The translations under genes were made by a program, and so were the position numbers. 64,000 nt of DNA from Turnera subulata (taxonomy: Eukaryota; Streptophyta; Magnoliopsida; Malpighiales; Passifloraceae). Below the pieces are notes generated by a model. That model worked only from the letters and a program-made list of their open reading frames with translations, was not told where the DNA came from and did no database searches. Shown here piece by piece: positions 35,812 to 47,900 of the stretch. The DNA is taken from contig JAKUCV010004339.1 of the NCBI GenBank assembly GCA_028386065.3, positions 38,575 to 102,574 of the forward strand. The letters are read 5' to 3'. Each line of letters starts with the position of its first letter. The first letter of the stretch is position 1.

Positions 35812-37632
35812 TGTCACGCCCCGACAATACGTGACCGGCCAGGTATCCGGCGCACCCATGGGGTTAGCGCAGGGCACCCAAAGGCCTACACCTGACGCCA
35901 GGCAGAGGCTGGCTATATGGGCAGAGGCAATCATCACACAGCGAGCAACAATTTGACAATACTATAAGGAATTCGAATTCAAGGTCAAACAGCCGGCTCT
36001 TGTATACATCATTTAAGTTACAAAAGTGGGGCACTACATGTACCGTTTATTAAGCCAATTCACTTAGGTTTATATATACACGCGAAGTCAGGATTGGCTA
36101 AGTACCCATCATCTACAAAACGCACCACTCGGGTCTATCCACACCAAGCACGTCTTGCTCTCCTATTCCTGAAACAAGGGGTGGAAAGAAGGGGGGGTGA
36201 GTCCACGACTCAATAAGAGGATGGTCATACCAGTAAGTAGAAACGATACACAAAAGCAGGAAACAACAACCAACAATACTTCTCAAGATGCCGCCGTGAT
36301 CAGCCCACGGGTAAGCTGTCCGGTGGGTGTGCTGAGCCTACTTGCAAGGTTTGACAGCCCTGTTCACCGTGTTGCTCCTTAACCCACAGCCCCACGTACG
36401 AGGCTTACCAGAAGTCACGGGAAGTGCACGTGACTTGCTGCCACAACCAAGCACAGCGCCCAGCACACACCCCGCCTCCACATATTGACCATGCAGCCAT
36501 CTTTTACCGCAAGGTCCCTCATCCACATATATATATAACCACAATGTGCAAATGCAATGGATGCAAGTGCAATGCATGCAGTGCATAGCTCGATTATCGG
36601 GTTCGTATATATATAAGCCAAGGCATAACCACAATAAAGCACCCCACTATTGGTGCTACCACAAGCACGTTGGGGTTATCAACCAACAAATGTGCACCAT
36701 CAACAACCACAGGTATGCAACCCAACTTACACAAAGTTAGACCTCACTAGGTCCTTCACCCTCCTTTGATGCACCTTGAGCTTTAGCTCCTGCCCACACA
36801 TAAAATCACATTAGCATCAAGTATAATAGCACTTGGACAACAAAGCATCAACTAAGAAACATTCACATATTAGTGCTTAGTCCCTCGATGTACCCTTTGG
36901 CTCACCAGTAGGCCAGCCAGGGGACCAAGGGTGCACCAACTGGGCCACTAGATCACCTACGGTTGCCTACTGTACGATTGGTGCACCAATTGGCCTCCCA
37001 CAAGCCAATTGCGCACCAATTCATTCAGCTAACACCCCCACGCAACCAGCAACCTTCACACAACTTAAACTCATAGAATCCTAACTTTAGACTTCCCACA
37101 AAGCTGAGTTGGTGCACTGTCCAAGCCTACAGCACACCTAACTAACCATTTGGCACCCAAACAAACCAGATTTCCAACCTAGCTCACTTACCACTTCCTT
37201 TGTGTGTAAGAGTCTTGAGAAAACCTTGAAAATGGCTGAGTCCTTCTCTTCTGAGTTTCTCTCACGATTTGGCACAAATGAGGGGTAAGGTGCTTGTTTG
37301 GGGCTGATAAGGCTAAGGCAAGCAGGTGACTCAGCAGCCACTTGCTGCCTCTTGCCCTCCTTTTGCCACCAAACCAAAGCAGCTCCCCACCTCTTGCTCC
37401 CCTTCTGCCACCAAGCTAAGCAACTCTCCACCTCAAGCTTTCTTTCTACCAATAAGACCATGCCAACTTGCCCCCCACTTAGCACATACTTAGCACACCC
37501 TAATCTGTGATTAAGGCTAATCGCACACTAATTAATCCATCCGAGCCAATTAGTGCCAAAGGGTTGCCTACCAGAACCTAGGTCCGTCCCTCATCAAGTA
37601 AACACTTTGGACATGTTATACAGGTTATTACA
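35812..37632 (-). repeat. 3' LTR of the nested gypsy element
   Basis: The 1821-bp copy, on the left because the element is on the minus strand. It is bounded by TGTCACGCC and GTTATTACA on the plus strand. Small ORFs in it are not genes. Confidence 0.93.
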
Positions 37633-40600
37633 TCACCTCCCCCTTATATAAAATTCATCCTCGAATTTACCTGAGAATAAATGCGGATATTTGTGCATCA
37701 TTTCCTGTTCCGATTCCCACGTAGCTTCTTTCCCTGTGGCGTCTTCCCAAATAACTTTAACAGACACTATATCTTTATTCCGCAATCTGCGCACCTGTCT
37801 ATCAATGACCTGAATAGGCTGTGCTTCATAGGTTAGTTCTTCCCCCAATTGGACTTCCTGCGGAGTGAGTATGTGTGTTGGATCAGGTATGTATTTCCGC
37901 AACATGGGCACATGAAACACCGGATGGACTCCCGCTAAGTTTGGTGGAAGTGCAAGCCGATATGCCACCGGGCCAACCCTCTCAAGTACCTCAAATGGGC
38001 CAACATAGCGGGGTCCTAGTTTACCCTTCTTTCCAAACCGAATAACTTTCTTGATAGGGGAAACTTTTAAGAACACCATATCCCCCTCCGAAAATTCTAA
38101 GTCCCGTCTTCTATTGTCTGCATAAGATTTTTGTCTATTCTGGGCAACAACCAAATTTTCACGGGCAATTCTCACCTTTTCAGTAGTGAGTTGAACAATC
38201 TCTGGACCGAGCAACTTCCTTACTCCTACCTCATCCCAACATATTGGTGTGCGGCATCTTCGCCCATATAAAGCTTCATACGGTGCCATGCCAATGCTAG
38301 ATTGGTAACTGTTGTTATAAGCAAATTCCACTAACGGGAGGTACTTGCTCCAATTGTCCCCATAATTTAGCACACATGCCCGTAACATATCTTCCAAAAT
38401 TTGTATCACCCGTTCACTCTGTCCATCAGTTTGTGGGTGAAATGCAGTGCTCAAGTCAAGTTGGGTTCCCATTGCTTCCTGGAAGCTGCGCCAAAATTTA
38501 GATGTGAACTGTGGTCCTCGGTCAGAAACTATCGAATCCGGCACACTGTGCAACCTCACAATTCCATCAATATAAACTTGAGCTAGCTTGGCAAAGTTAT
38601 AAGTAGTTTTCACCGGAAGAAAGTGAGCAGACTTTGTTAATCTGTCCACAATCACCCAAATAGAGTCAAATCCACCGGCTGTTCGAGGCAGTCCCACAAC
38701 AAAATCCATAGTAATTTTCTCCCATTTCCATTCTGGAATAGGCAATGGCTGGAGTAATCCTGGCATTTTTTGATGTTCTCCTTTAACCTGCTGACAAGTG
38801 AGACATTTAGCTACATATTCTGCCACATCTCGTTTCATATTGTTCCACCAATAGTGTTGCTTAAGATCATGGTACATCTTGGTGGAACCTGGGTGCATAG
38901 TATATCGAGTCTGATGTGCCTCACCCAAGAGCTTATTGCGGAAACCCCCAACATCAGGAACATACATCCTTGAATTAAATTTTAGAATGCCATCATCCGA
39001 AACAATAAATCCCGGCATTTCCCCCCGAGCAGCCTTCTCTTTCCACAGCTTTGTTTCTGAGTCCTCCTCTTGTGCTTTGGAAATCTCTTCCTTTAAGATG
39101 GGACGCACTTGGTAATGCGCCAACAATGCTCCCGATTCAGCTACCGCACATTCCAAGCCTTGGTCCATTAACTTGTGCCATATCCTGACTGAGGGTCTTC
39201 TGTCCAAACTAAGATGTGCTAAACTACCAACAGATTTCCGACTCAAGGCATCAGCTACAATATTTGCTTTCCCCGGGTGATACTTAATAACACAGTCGTA
39301 ATCTTTGAGTAATTCAACCCATCTCCGCTGCCTCAGGTTTAAGTCTCGTTGTTCCATTATGTACTTTAAACTTTTATGGTCAGTATAGATTTCACAGGGC
39401 TCCCCATACAGATAATGCCTCCAAATTTTTAAAGCGAACACCACTGCTGCCATCTCAAGATCGTGCACCGGGTAGTTCTCTTCATTTTTCTTAAGTTTCC
39501 GAGACGCATAAGCAATCACCCTGCCATCTTGCATTAAAACACAGCCCAAGCCGACCCTCGACGCATCACAATATACGGTATACACACCATCTTCTTTAGG
39601 CAACGCAAGTATTGGTGCTGTGGTTAACCTGTGTTTCAGCTCCTGGAAACTAGCCTCGCAAGCATCAGTCCACACAAATTGTTTCTTCTTTTGAGTCAGC
39701 CCACACAATGGTGCGGCGATAGAAGAAAAGCCCTTGACAAAACGACGGTAGTAACCTGCCAGTCCAAGGAAACTCCGTACTTCTGTCACATTGGTCGGCC
39801 TCGGCCATTTTACAACTGCTTCCACTTTCTGTGGGTCTACCTCAATACCATCAGCTGATATCACATGGCCTAAGAATGATACTCTTTCCAACCAAAACTC
39901 ACACTTAGAAAATTTGGCAAACAATTTCTGTTCCCGTAAGATTTGCAACACAGTTCTCAAATGTATCTCATGCTCCTCCTTAGTTTTAGAGTAGACCAGC
40001 ACATCATCAATAAATACAATCACAAACTTGTCAAGGTATCGCTTAAACACCCGATTCATCAAGTCCATGAATGCCGCAGGTGCATTGGTCAGACCAAATG
40101 GCATCTCCAAAAATTCGTAATGCCCATACCGTGTTCGAAAAGCTGTTATTCGGACATCCTCCTCCTTGATTCTCAACTGATGATATCCTGACCTCAAATC
40201 AATTTTCGAAAAATGCTTCGCCCCCTGCAATTGATCAAACAAATCATCGATACGGGGCAGTGGATACTTATTTGGAACAGTTAGCTTGTTCAGTTGCCGA
40301 TAGTCAATACACATTCTCATCGTGCCATCCTTCTTTTTGACAAACAAAACAGGAGCTCCCCACGGGGACACACTAGGTCTGATAAACCCTTTGTCCAACA
40401 AATCCTGCAATTGAGTTTTCAACTCCCGCAACTCAGTAGGGGCCATTCGATATGGTGTAATTGATACCGGTTCTACCCCCGGCACAAGCTCAACACCAAA
40501 CTCAGTTTCACGTTTCGGTGGTAATCCCGACAAATCCTCAGGAAAAACATCAAGAAATTCATTGACAATAGAAACTTGATCAATTGAAATTTTCTGCTCA

Positions 40601-40683
40601 CCTTCACTTTGCACCGATGCCAAATACAAGCAGTTTGTTTGTCGCGCCACCCGTGCTGCCTTCACCGCAGAAATTATTTGGGG
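37633..40683 (-). CDS. pol: Nested gypsy pol: RT, RNase H, integrase, chromodomain
   Basis: The open frame continues to a TGA at 37633-37635, directly at the LTR; the first ATG gives 1010 residues. RT spans about residues 60-280 with FIDD at 218-221 for cDNA synthesis. RNase H (about 360-480) has YCDAS and TDHKS. Integrase has a zinc-binding region (CLTCQQ near 622), TMDFV (652), SDRGPQF (near 716) and [13 protein letters not shown]-terminal domain of about 45 residues ending [15 protein letters not shown] resembles a chromodomain, thought to steer insertion toward marked chromatin. All visible catalytic residues look intact. Only the two upstream stops disable it. Confidence 0.93.
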   Translation of the reverse strand, partial: PQIISAVKAARVARQTNCLYLASVQSEGEQKISIDQVSIVNEFLDVFPEDLSGLPPKRETEFGVELVPGVEPVSITPYRMAPTELRELKTQLQDLLDKGFIRPSVSPWGAPVLFVKKKDGTMRMCIDYRQLNKLTVPNKYPLPRIDDLFDQLQGAKHFSKIDLRSGYHQLRIKEEDVRITAFRTRYGHYEFLEMPFGLTNAPAAFMDLMNRVFKRYLDKFVIVFIDDVLVYSKTKEEHEIHLRTVLQILREQKLFAKFSKCEFWLERVSFLGHVISADGIEVDPQKVEAVVKWPRPTNVTEVRSFLGLAGYYRRFVKGFSSIAAPLCGLTQKKKQFVWTDACEASFQELKHRLTTAPILALPKEDGVYTVYCDASRVGLGCVLMQDGRVIAYASRKLKKNEENYPVHDLEMAAVVFALKIWRHYLYGEPCEIYTDHKSLKYIMEQRDLNLRQRRWVELLKDYDCVIKYHPGKANIVADALSRKSVGSLAHLSLDRRPSVRIWHKLMDQGLECAVAESGALLAHYQVRPILKEEISKAQEEDSETKLWKEKAARGEMPGFIVSDDGILKFNSRMYVPDVGGFRNKLLGEAHQTRYTMHPGSTKMYHDLKQHYWWNNMKRDVAEYVAKCLTCQQVKGEHQKMPGLLQPLPIPEWKWEKITMDFVVGLPRTAGGFDSIWVIVDRLTKSAHFLPVKTTYNFAKLAQVYIDGIVRLHSVPDSIVSDRGPQFTSKFWRSFQEAMGTQLDLSTAFHPQTDGQSERVIQILEDMLRACVLNYGDNWSKYLPLVEFAYNNSYQSSIGMAPYEALYGRRCRTPICWDEVGVRKLLGPEIVQLTTEKVRIARENLVVAQNRQKSYADNRRRDLEFSEGDMVFLKVSPIKKVIRFGKKGKLGPRYVGPFEVLERVGPVAYRLALPPNLAGVHPVFHVPMLRKYIPDPTHILTPQEVQLGEELTYEAQPIQVIDRQVRRLRNKDIVSVKVIWEDATGKEATWESEQEMMHKYPHLFSGKFEDEFYIRGR

Positions 40684-40881
40684 TTAGGGTGAGATGAACT
40701 TCCCTTGAAAGATAAATTCTGTCTCCCCAGTGGGCTGAAACTTCACTGTCTTGTTGACACAATCGACACGGGCACCATACCGGGTCAACCAATCCATGCC
40801 CAGTAATACATCAAAATCTGCCATTGGTAACAGCAACAAATCTGCCGGCATATGATGATCCATCACAGAAATATCACATTC
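40684..40881 (-). pseudogene. Protease C-terminal segment between two stops of the nested element
   Basis: Continues the gag-pol frame after the stop at 40882. It holds the conserved LLGMDWL strand of the aspartic protease and ends at a second in-frame stop (40684-40686). Pol continues in the same frame. Confidence 0.85.
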
Positions 40882-42438
40882 TTAGTACACCCTATCCACA
40901 TAAACACGCTCATCCAGAGGTGTGTACACAGCCAACGGACTACCCAGATTGCTAGGTGCTTCCTCAAAGTACTTGGCAAAATGTGAATTAACAAAGGAGT
41001 GCGTACACCCCGTATCAATTAAACACAAAGCAGGGCAAGAATTAACTTTCATTATACCTGTCACAGTAGCATTGGAGGCTTTAGCATCTTCCTGGGTCAT
41101 GCAAAACACACGAGCCTGCCCCTGGCCCGGTTGGTAGCTACTTCCTCTACCAATTGATCCGTGACCAGCACCTCCTCTGCCTTGGAATGATGACTGACTA
41201 TCAGCCCGTTGTGGCTTAGGTGGTGGTGAGGCCACACTAGACGCCACGGATGGTTGTCCAATGGGACACTCCTTAGCTACATGTCCCGATTGCCCGTACG
41301 TATAGCATAGATTTTGGGTCGCCAAACATTCTCGAGCCATATGTCCAAACCGGCCACACCTATAGCATTGATTATTGGATCCCATTGGTGTACTTTGTGT
41401 ACCTCTGAATTGACTATTCTTAGGGACCATTGGATTCACAGCAACACTTGGGGCACGATAGCTTGAACTGCCTTGGAATTTTGCTCTCGGCAAAGTTCCC
41501 CACATGCCCACCTTTCCTCTTCCCCGGAACTGTCCAGCACCAGCAGTAAAACTTTGCTGACTTTGTAAGCCTTCCTGTTTGGTCCGCTTAGCACTCATAG
41601 TCTCAACACTATCCTCACAGGCCCTTGCTTCAATTGCCCTCGCCTTAGCAGCATACGAGAGAAAATCATGTGCAACCACAGAGTTATAGATAGAGGTCTT
41701 CAACCCACGAATAAATCTCTTAATTTTCCCCCGTTCATCCGGGACTAAGTGCATAGCATACTTAGACAACTTTGTGAATTTTGAGTCATATTCGGTCACA
41801 GTCAAGTCCCCTTGCTTCAAAGACTCAAACTCATATGCTTTCTTGTCCCTAACACTTTCAGGCAGAAACCGTGCTAGGAACATTTCGGAGAATTCGCTCC
41901 ATGTCAAGGGTTCTGCACCAGCCAGCCTTTCTCTCCTCTTAGATTGGTACCAGTTGTTAGCATCCTCTTTCAACCGAAAGGCAGCAAACCCTACCGCTCT
42001 ATGATCAGTACATCCCATTACCTCACAGCACTTCCAAATTTCTTCCAGAAACAGTTGTGGGTCTTCATGTTCAGCACCCGTATATATTGGTGGATCAAGC
42101 TTCATAAAAGTAAGCAACGGAGGATCGCTGTGACTTTGCTGGCCTTGCTGATTTTGCTGGCCCCTTCCCTCATCATGCCTCCTTTCAGCCACTATTTCTG
42201 TTAGCTTCTCGATAGCCCGGTTTACACCGTGCAAGCCAGCTTTCAGCACCTCTAATGGCATTTCCTGAGATGCATCTGAGTACTCTGCTTCACTAGGCAA
42301 CTCATCACTAGCCGCCCCCGGAACATAAGTCTCATCATCAACATCCTGGGCATCCTGTACGGATTGCACATCCGGGGCAACAACATCAGCAAATACTTCC
42401 TTTCTCGATTTCCTCTTTGACGGCTTACCTGCACACAA
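40882..42438 (-). CDS. gag: Nested gypsy gag plus protease, N-terminal part of gag-pol
   Basis: A 518-residue frame. The capsid region shows the retrotransposon gag pattern (WSEFSEMFLARFLPESVR about residues 185-205). Two zinc knuckles follow: CYRCGRFGHMAREC is normal, while the second, CYTYGQSGHVAKEC, has Tyr in place of the second Cys. The aspartic protease site CLIDTGCTHSF is near residue 475. The frame ends in a single in-frame TAA (40882-40884); the same frame reopens immediately with the rest of the protease, LLGMDWL. It would normally be one polyprotein with pol, cleaved by its own protease in cytoplasmic particles. Confidence 0.9.
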   Translation of the reverse strand: MCAGKPSKRKSRKEVFADVVAPDVQSVQDAQDVDDETYVPGAASDELPSEAEYSDASQEMPLEVLKAGLHGVNRAIEKLTEIVAERRHDEGRGQQNQQGQQSHSDPPLLTFMKLDPPIYTGAEHEDPQLFLEEIWKCCEVMGCTDHRAVGFAAFRLKEDANNWYQSKRRERLAGAEPLTWSEFSEMFLARFLPESVRDKKAYEFESLKQGDLTVTEYDSKFTKLSKYAMHLVPDERGKIKRFIRGLKTSIYNSVVAHDFLSYAAKARAIEARACEDSVETMSAKRTKQEGLQSQQSFTAGAGQFRGRGKVGMWGTLPRAKFQGSSSYRAPSVAVNPMVPKNSQFRGTQSTPMGSNNQCYRCGRFGHMARECLATQNLCYTYGQSGHVAKECPIGQPSVASSVASPPPKPQRADSQSSFQGRGGAGHGSIGRGSSYQPGQGQARVFCMTQEDAKASNATVTGIMKVNSCPALCLIDTGCTHSFVNSHFAKYFEEAPSNLGSPLAVYTPLDERVYVDRVY

Positions 42439-42552
42439 GGTACAAGAAAACCAACACTTTAAAATCAGCTCTCACCATCCCACGGTCTCTACTGATGGGT
42501 ATCAACCTATAGCATCACTTTTAGCCTAGGCCCCTTAACAACAATTAAACCA

Positions 42553-42565
42553 TGCTCCGCTACCA
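42553..42565 (-). other. Primer-binding site of the nested gypsy element
   Basis: On the minus strand TGGTAGCGGAGCA starts four bases inside the LTR boundary. Confidence 0.75.
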
Positions 42566-42569
42566 AAAT

Positions 42570-44396
42570 TGTCACGCCCCGTCAATACGTGACCGGCCAG
42601 GTATCCGGCGCACCCATGGGGTTAGCGCAGGGCACCCAAAGGCCTACACCTGACGCCAGGCAGAGGCTGGCTATATGGGCAGAGGCAATCATCACACAAC
42701 GAGCAACAATTTAACAATACTATAAGGAATTCGAATTCAAGGTCAAACAGCCGGCTCTTGTATACATCATTTAAGTTACAAAAGTGGGGCACTACATGTA
42801 CCGTTTATTAAGCCAATTCACTTAGGTTTATATATACACGCGAAGTCAGGATTGGCTAAGTACCCATCATCTACAAAACGCACCACTCGGGTCTACCCAC
42901 ACCAAGCTCGTCTTGCTCTCCTATTCCTGAAACAAGGGGTGGAAAGAAGGGGGGGTGAGTCCACGACTCAATAAGAGGATGGTCATACCAGTAAGTAGAA
43001 ACGATACACATAAGCAGGAAACAACAACCAACAATACTTCTCAAGATGCCGCCGTGATCAGCCCACGGGTAAGCTGTCCGGTGGGTGTGCTGAGCCTACT
43101 TGCAAGGTTTGACAGCCCTGCTCACCGTGTTACTCCTTAACCCACAGCCCCACGTACGAGGCTTACCAGAAGTCACGGGAAGTGCACGTGACTTGCTGCC
43201 ACAACCAAGCACAGCGCCCAGCACACACCCCGCCTCCACATATTGACCATGCAGCCATCTTGTACCGCAAGGTCCCTCATCCACATATATATATAACCAC
43301 AATGTGCAAATGCAATGGATGCAAGTGCAATGCATGCAGTGCATAGCTCGATTATCGGGTTCGTATATATATAAGCCAAGGCATAACCACAATAAAGCAC
43401 CCCACTATTGGTGCTACCACAAGCACGTTGGGGTTATCAACCAACAAATGTGCACCATCAACAACCACAGGTATGCAACCCAACTTACACAAAGTTAGAC
43501 CTCACTAGGTCCTTCACCCTCCTTTGATGCACCTTGAGCTTTAGCTCCTGCCCACACATAAAATCACATTAGCATCAAGTATAATAGCACTTGGACAACA
43601 AAGCATCAACTAAGAAACATTCACATATTAGTGCTTAGTCCCTTGATGTACCCTTTGCCTCGCCAGTAGGCTAGCCAGGGGACCAAGGGTGCACCAGCTG
43701 GGCCACTAGATCACCTACGGTTGCCTACTGTACGATTGGTGCACCAATTGGCCTCCCACAAGCCAATTGCGCACCAATTCATTCAGCTAACACCCTCACC
43801 CTCACGCAACCAGCAACCTTCACACAACTTAAACTCATAAAATCCCAACTTTAGACTTCCCACAAAGCCGAGTTGGTGCACTGTCCAAGCCTACAGCACA
43901 CCTAACTAACCATTTGGCACCCAAACAAACCAGAATTCCAACCTAGCTCACTTACCACTTCCTTTGTGTGCAAGAGTCTTGAGAAAACCTTGAGAAAGGC
44001 TGAGTCCTTCTCTCCTGAGTTTCTCTCACGATTTGGCACAAATGAGGGGTGAGGTGCTTGTTTGGGGCTGATAAGGCTAAGGCAAGCAGGTGACTCAGCA
44101 GCCACTTGCTGCCTCTTGCCCTCCTTCTGCCACCAAACCAAAGCAGCTCCCCACCTCTTGCTCCCCTTCTGCCACCAAGCCAAGCAACTCTCCACCTCAA
44201 GCTTTCTTCCTACCAACAAGACCATGCCAACTTTCCCCCCACTTAGCACATACTTAGCACACCCTAATCTGTGATTAAGGCTAATCGCACACTAATTAAT
44301 CCATCCGAGCCAATTAGTGCCAAAGGGTTGCCTACTGGAACCTAGGCCCGTCCCTCATCAAGTAAACACTTTGGACATGTTATACAGGTTATTACA
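42570..44396 (-). repeat. 5' LTR of the nested gypsy element
   Basis: The 1827-bp copy next to the primer-binding site. It differs from the other LTR by scattered point changes and a six-base length difference near 43796 (CACCCTCACCCTCACG against CACCCCCACG). Confidence 0.93.
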
Positions 44397-44856
44397 GAAA
44401 GTATTACGGTTGATTATATATCTCTGTTTATCCTTCGTCGGTGAGCACTTCGGACTCACCCCTCGCCTGCGGGGTTTCATCCCGTAGGTTTAGTTGCTTC
44501 GTAGTTCAGGTACGACGTACGATGGCTGCTGCTTTCTTCTCCACCTGACTCCGGATCCATACCTCCGCTGTATGTGCATATAAGTCTTCTGCTGCTGTGT
44601 CATATATGTTGCTGTGTTGCTGCTTTCCTATATTGCTTATGATGTTGATATACTGGATTGTGTTGCTTTATTGAGCTTTGAGTGTGGATTGAATAATGGT
44701 CCCCGAGTGTGGGTGACAGATGTTGCTTTGTACTTTTGCTGTATTTGGATTTACCGTGTAGTATTTTGACTGCGATGTACTGTCTGTTCCATCAATAAGA
44801 ATAGTTTCGGCACGTGTTTACTGTGTATGGTAAATACGGGCCGGGGCGCTTCATTT

Positions 44857-44869
44857 TGGTAGCGGAGCA
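44857..44869 (+). other. Primer-binding site of the outer gypsy element
   Basis: TGGTAGCGGAGCA, three bases after the 5' LTR end at 44853. Confidence 0.8.
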
Positions 44870-44980
44870 GGCAGTAGGTCATTAGGGACATAACTGTGAT
44901 TGCATGATTGTTTGTTTGTGCATAAGATTTGTCACGACATGAAATGACATGCATACATATACATTCTCATATAGGTACGA

Positions 44981-47900
44981 ATGGATCCGGTTGGAGGAAA
45001 TCAGCATGCGGGAGGTCACCTAGATGACGATCAGGTATCGGTGGATCAACCGCAGTAAGTTGCGGGAGGTCTGGAACATCCTCCGAATGTTCCTTTGGGA
45101 GATCCTACGCAGATGTTAAACGTGGTAACTTAGATTCTGCGAAGGCAAGATGCCAGAGATGCTCGTATCGAAGCTATAGAAGCTCGGGAACAGGAAAATC
45201 AGGGACCTGTTGAGGATCTAGTGTATATGAAGCTGGAGAAGCTCGGGGCAGAGATTTTCACCGGTGTTACCACACCACAGGATGCTGATTAGTGGCTCAG
45301 ACAGATGAACAGGGTTATGCTGAAGTTGACATGCAGGAATGACAAGTGGGCCAGATATGCCGCTGCCATGTTCCGAGGAGATGCCGTTGATTGGTGGGAG
45401 TCTACCACCAGGGACCTGCCGACACCTATCACTATGTCATGGGACCAGTTTATGGAGATGTTTCGAAGGAAGTTTGTTTCTAAGGCGTACCAGGACCAGC
45501 TGAGACGAGAGCTTCTGGGACTGCAACAGGGACCAGAACAGACAGTCAATGATTATGAGATCAAGTTTAACCGTCTATCCATCTATGCCAGTGAGTTTGT
45601 AGCTACTCCGGAGGCCAGATGTAAACGTTTCTAGGATGGTCTTCGATCTAGCATCCAGACGGTCATGGGGTGCAAGGTCTATGAGACTTACCAGGACATG
45701 CTGACAGATGCCTTGAGAGCCGAGATTATTTGGCTGGGTAACGAGAGAGAGCAACAAGAGATTCGTAAGAGGCATGCTGCATAGAGTTCTGGGGGACAGA
45801 ACAGGAGGTTCCAGATACCAGCGAACCGGTCAGGATATGGACAGAGCCGCTTCATGCCAGCTAGTCAGGGACGTGGATGGAACAACAACAACTACAACAA
45901 CCGAGGTAGTTTTTGGACTCAGTCTGGAGGGACTTCATCTTGGAATGCTCGCCCGAGACCTCCTCTGTCTCAGGTGAGATGTTATGAGTGTAACGAAGTT
46001 GGGCACTACAGATATGCTTGTCCCAAGTTGGGAAGATCTGGAGGTACGACACCTGTTTAGACGATGCAAGCCTCAGTTGCCAATGTTCCTAGTGGTTCTG
46101 GAGTTGGCCGAGGCCGAGGACGTGGAGCTATTCCTGCTAGGACCCAGTCAGCCACGAATCAGAGTGCAGCAGTGCCGAGAGCATTTGTGATTACTGCTGA
46201 TGAGGATCCAGAGAATGCAGATGTTATAGCAGGTACTTTTACAGTCTTTGGTAGTACTGCTTATACTTTGATTGATCCTTGTGCCACGCATTCATTTGTT
46301 GCGCAATGCTTTGCAATACTACATAACTGTATGGGAGAGAGTTTAACTTGTCCGATGAGGGTTAGGTTACCTGCGGGTATAGTGGTTAGAATAACCCATG
46401 TGTGCAGAGACGTTTCGCTTTCGTACGATAGCAAGGTTTTTCTTGCACGGTTGATTGTGATGAACATGGGAGGTTTCGATATCATCTTGGGGATGGATTG
46501 GTTGTCCAAGTACAGTGCTATGGTGAACTGTCGAACCAAGGAAGTGCTATTGACATCCGATGGTGGGCAAAAGGTTTTGTTGACAGGTATTGGGAGAGCT
46601 ACTACTATATGTAGTATCTCTGCTAATCAGGATATTGGGATGAAGCCTTTGAGTCCAGATGCTTTGTTGACCCATGTCAAGGGTGAAGAAGTATAGACTC
46701 CGGTTTTGAGGGACATCACAGTTGTGAGGGAGTTTCCAGATGTGTTTCCAGAGGATCTGCCAGGATTGCCACCTGACAGGGAAGTTGAGTACACCATCGA
46801 TTTGATGCCGGGAGTGACACCTATCTCGATGGCACCATATCGGATGGCACCAAAAGAACTCCAGGAGCTGAAGAAACAACTAGATGAGCTGCTTGAGAAG
46901 GGATTTATCAGACCTAGTACATCAGCCTGGGGATCACCAGTCCTCTTTGTGAAGAAGAAAGATGGCAGCTTGCGGATGTGTGTGGACTATCGACAGCTGA
47001 ACAAAGTGACAGTGAAGAACAAGTACCCGCTTCCCAGGATTAATGACCTTTTTGATCAGTTACAGGGAGCTACTGTATTTTCCAAGATAGATCTTTGATC
47101 TGGCTACCATCAGGTCAAGATTGCAGAGAAGGACATACCGAAGATGGCCTTCCGTACTCGGTATGGACATTTTGAGTTCACAGTGGTTCCTTTTGGTTTG
47201 ACCAATGCACCTGCAGTTTTCATGTGCTTGATGCACTTGGTCCTGAATGAGTTCTTGGACAAGTTCATGGTAGTCTTCATCGACGACATTCTGATATACT
47301 CCAAGAGCAAAGAAGAACATGAAGAGCACCTGAGGGTAGAACTACAGAGATTGCTAGAGAAAGAGTTGTATGCCAAGTTCAGCAAGTGTGAGTTTTGGCT
47401 TGAGGAAGTTGCATTCCTTGGACATGTCGTATACGGGGATGGGATTAAGGTTGACCCAGCCAAAGTGAAAACTGTTCTAGAGTGGGAGCTGCCCAAGACG
47501 GTACCCGAAGTCAGAAGTTTTCTTGGCCTTGCAGGATATTACCGGAGATTCATCGAGGGTTTTTCCTTGATAGCCAGTCCCATGACCAAGCTATTGAGGA
47601 AAGATCAAGCCTTTGTATGAAGTGATGTCTGCCAGAAGAGTTTTGATGAACTAAAGAAGAAGTTGACATCAGCACCAGCCTTGACAGTACCTAAGCCAGG
47701 AGTGGAGTACGTGCTGTTTTGCGATGCTTTAGGTCTTGGTTTGGGAGCAGTTCTAATGCAAGAGAGCCGAGTGATTGCTTATGCTTCGAGACAGTTGAGG
47801 CCACATGAGAAGAACTACCCGACACATGATCTGGAGATGGCTGCAGTGATCCTTGCCTTGAAAATTTGGCAACATTATTTGTTTGGAGAGAGATGCCGAA

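Larger units (their letters stand above)
35812..44396 (-). mobile_element. Nested Ty3/gypsy chromovirus (8.6 kb), nearly intact
   Basis: Complete minus-strand element with TGTCACGCCCCG...GGTTATTACA LTRs, perfect GAAAG target duplications (35807-35811 and 44397-44401), primer-binding site, gag-pol and a purine tract at the end of pol. By eye the two LTRs differ by a few tens of substitutions in 1.82 kb, about 2 percent, so it is much younger than its host element. Gag-pol is broken only by two stop codons. Confidence 0.95.
33482..44853 (+). repeat. 5' LTR of the outer gypsy element (split by an insertion)
   Basis: LTR sequence is 33482-35811 plus 44402-44853 (2782 bp). It starts TGTAACAGCCCGGG and ends GGGCCGGGGCGCTTCA. 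The split is the nested element with its duplicated GAAAG. Confidence 0.92.

Noticed and set aside
43304..43498. Short ORFs repeated at 36546-36740 and similar pairs
   Set aside because: Identical positions in the two LTRs of the nested element; they are non-coding LTR sequence.
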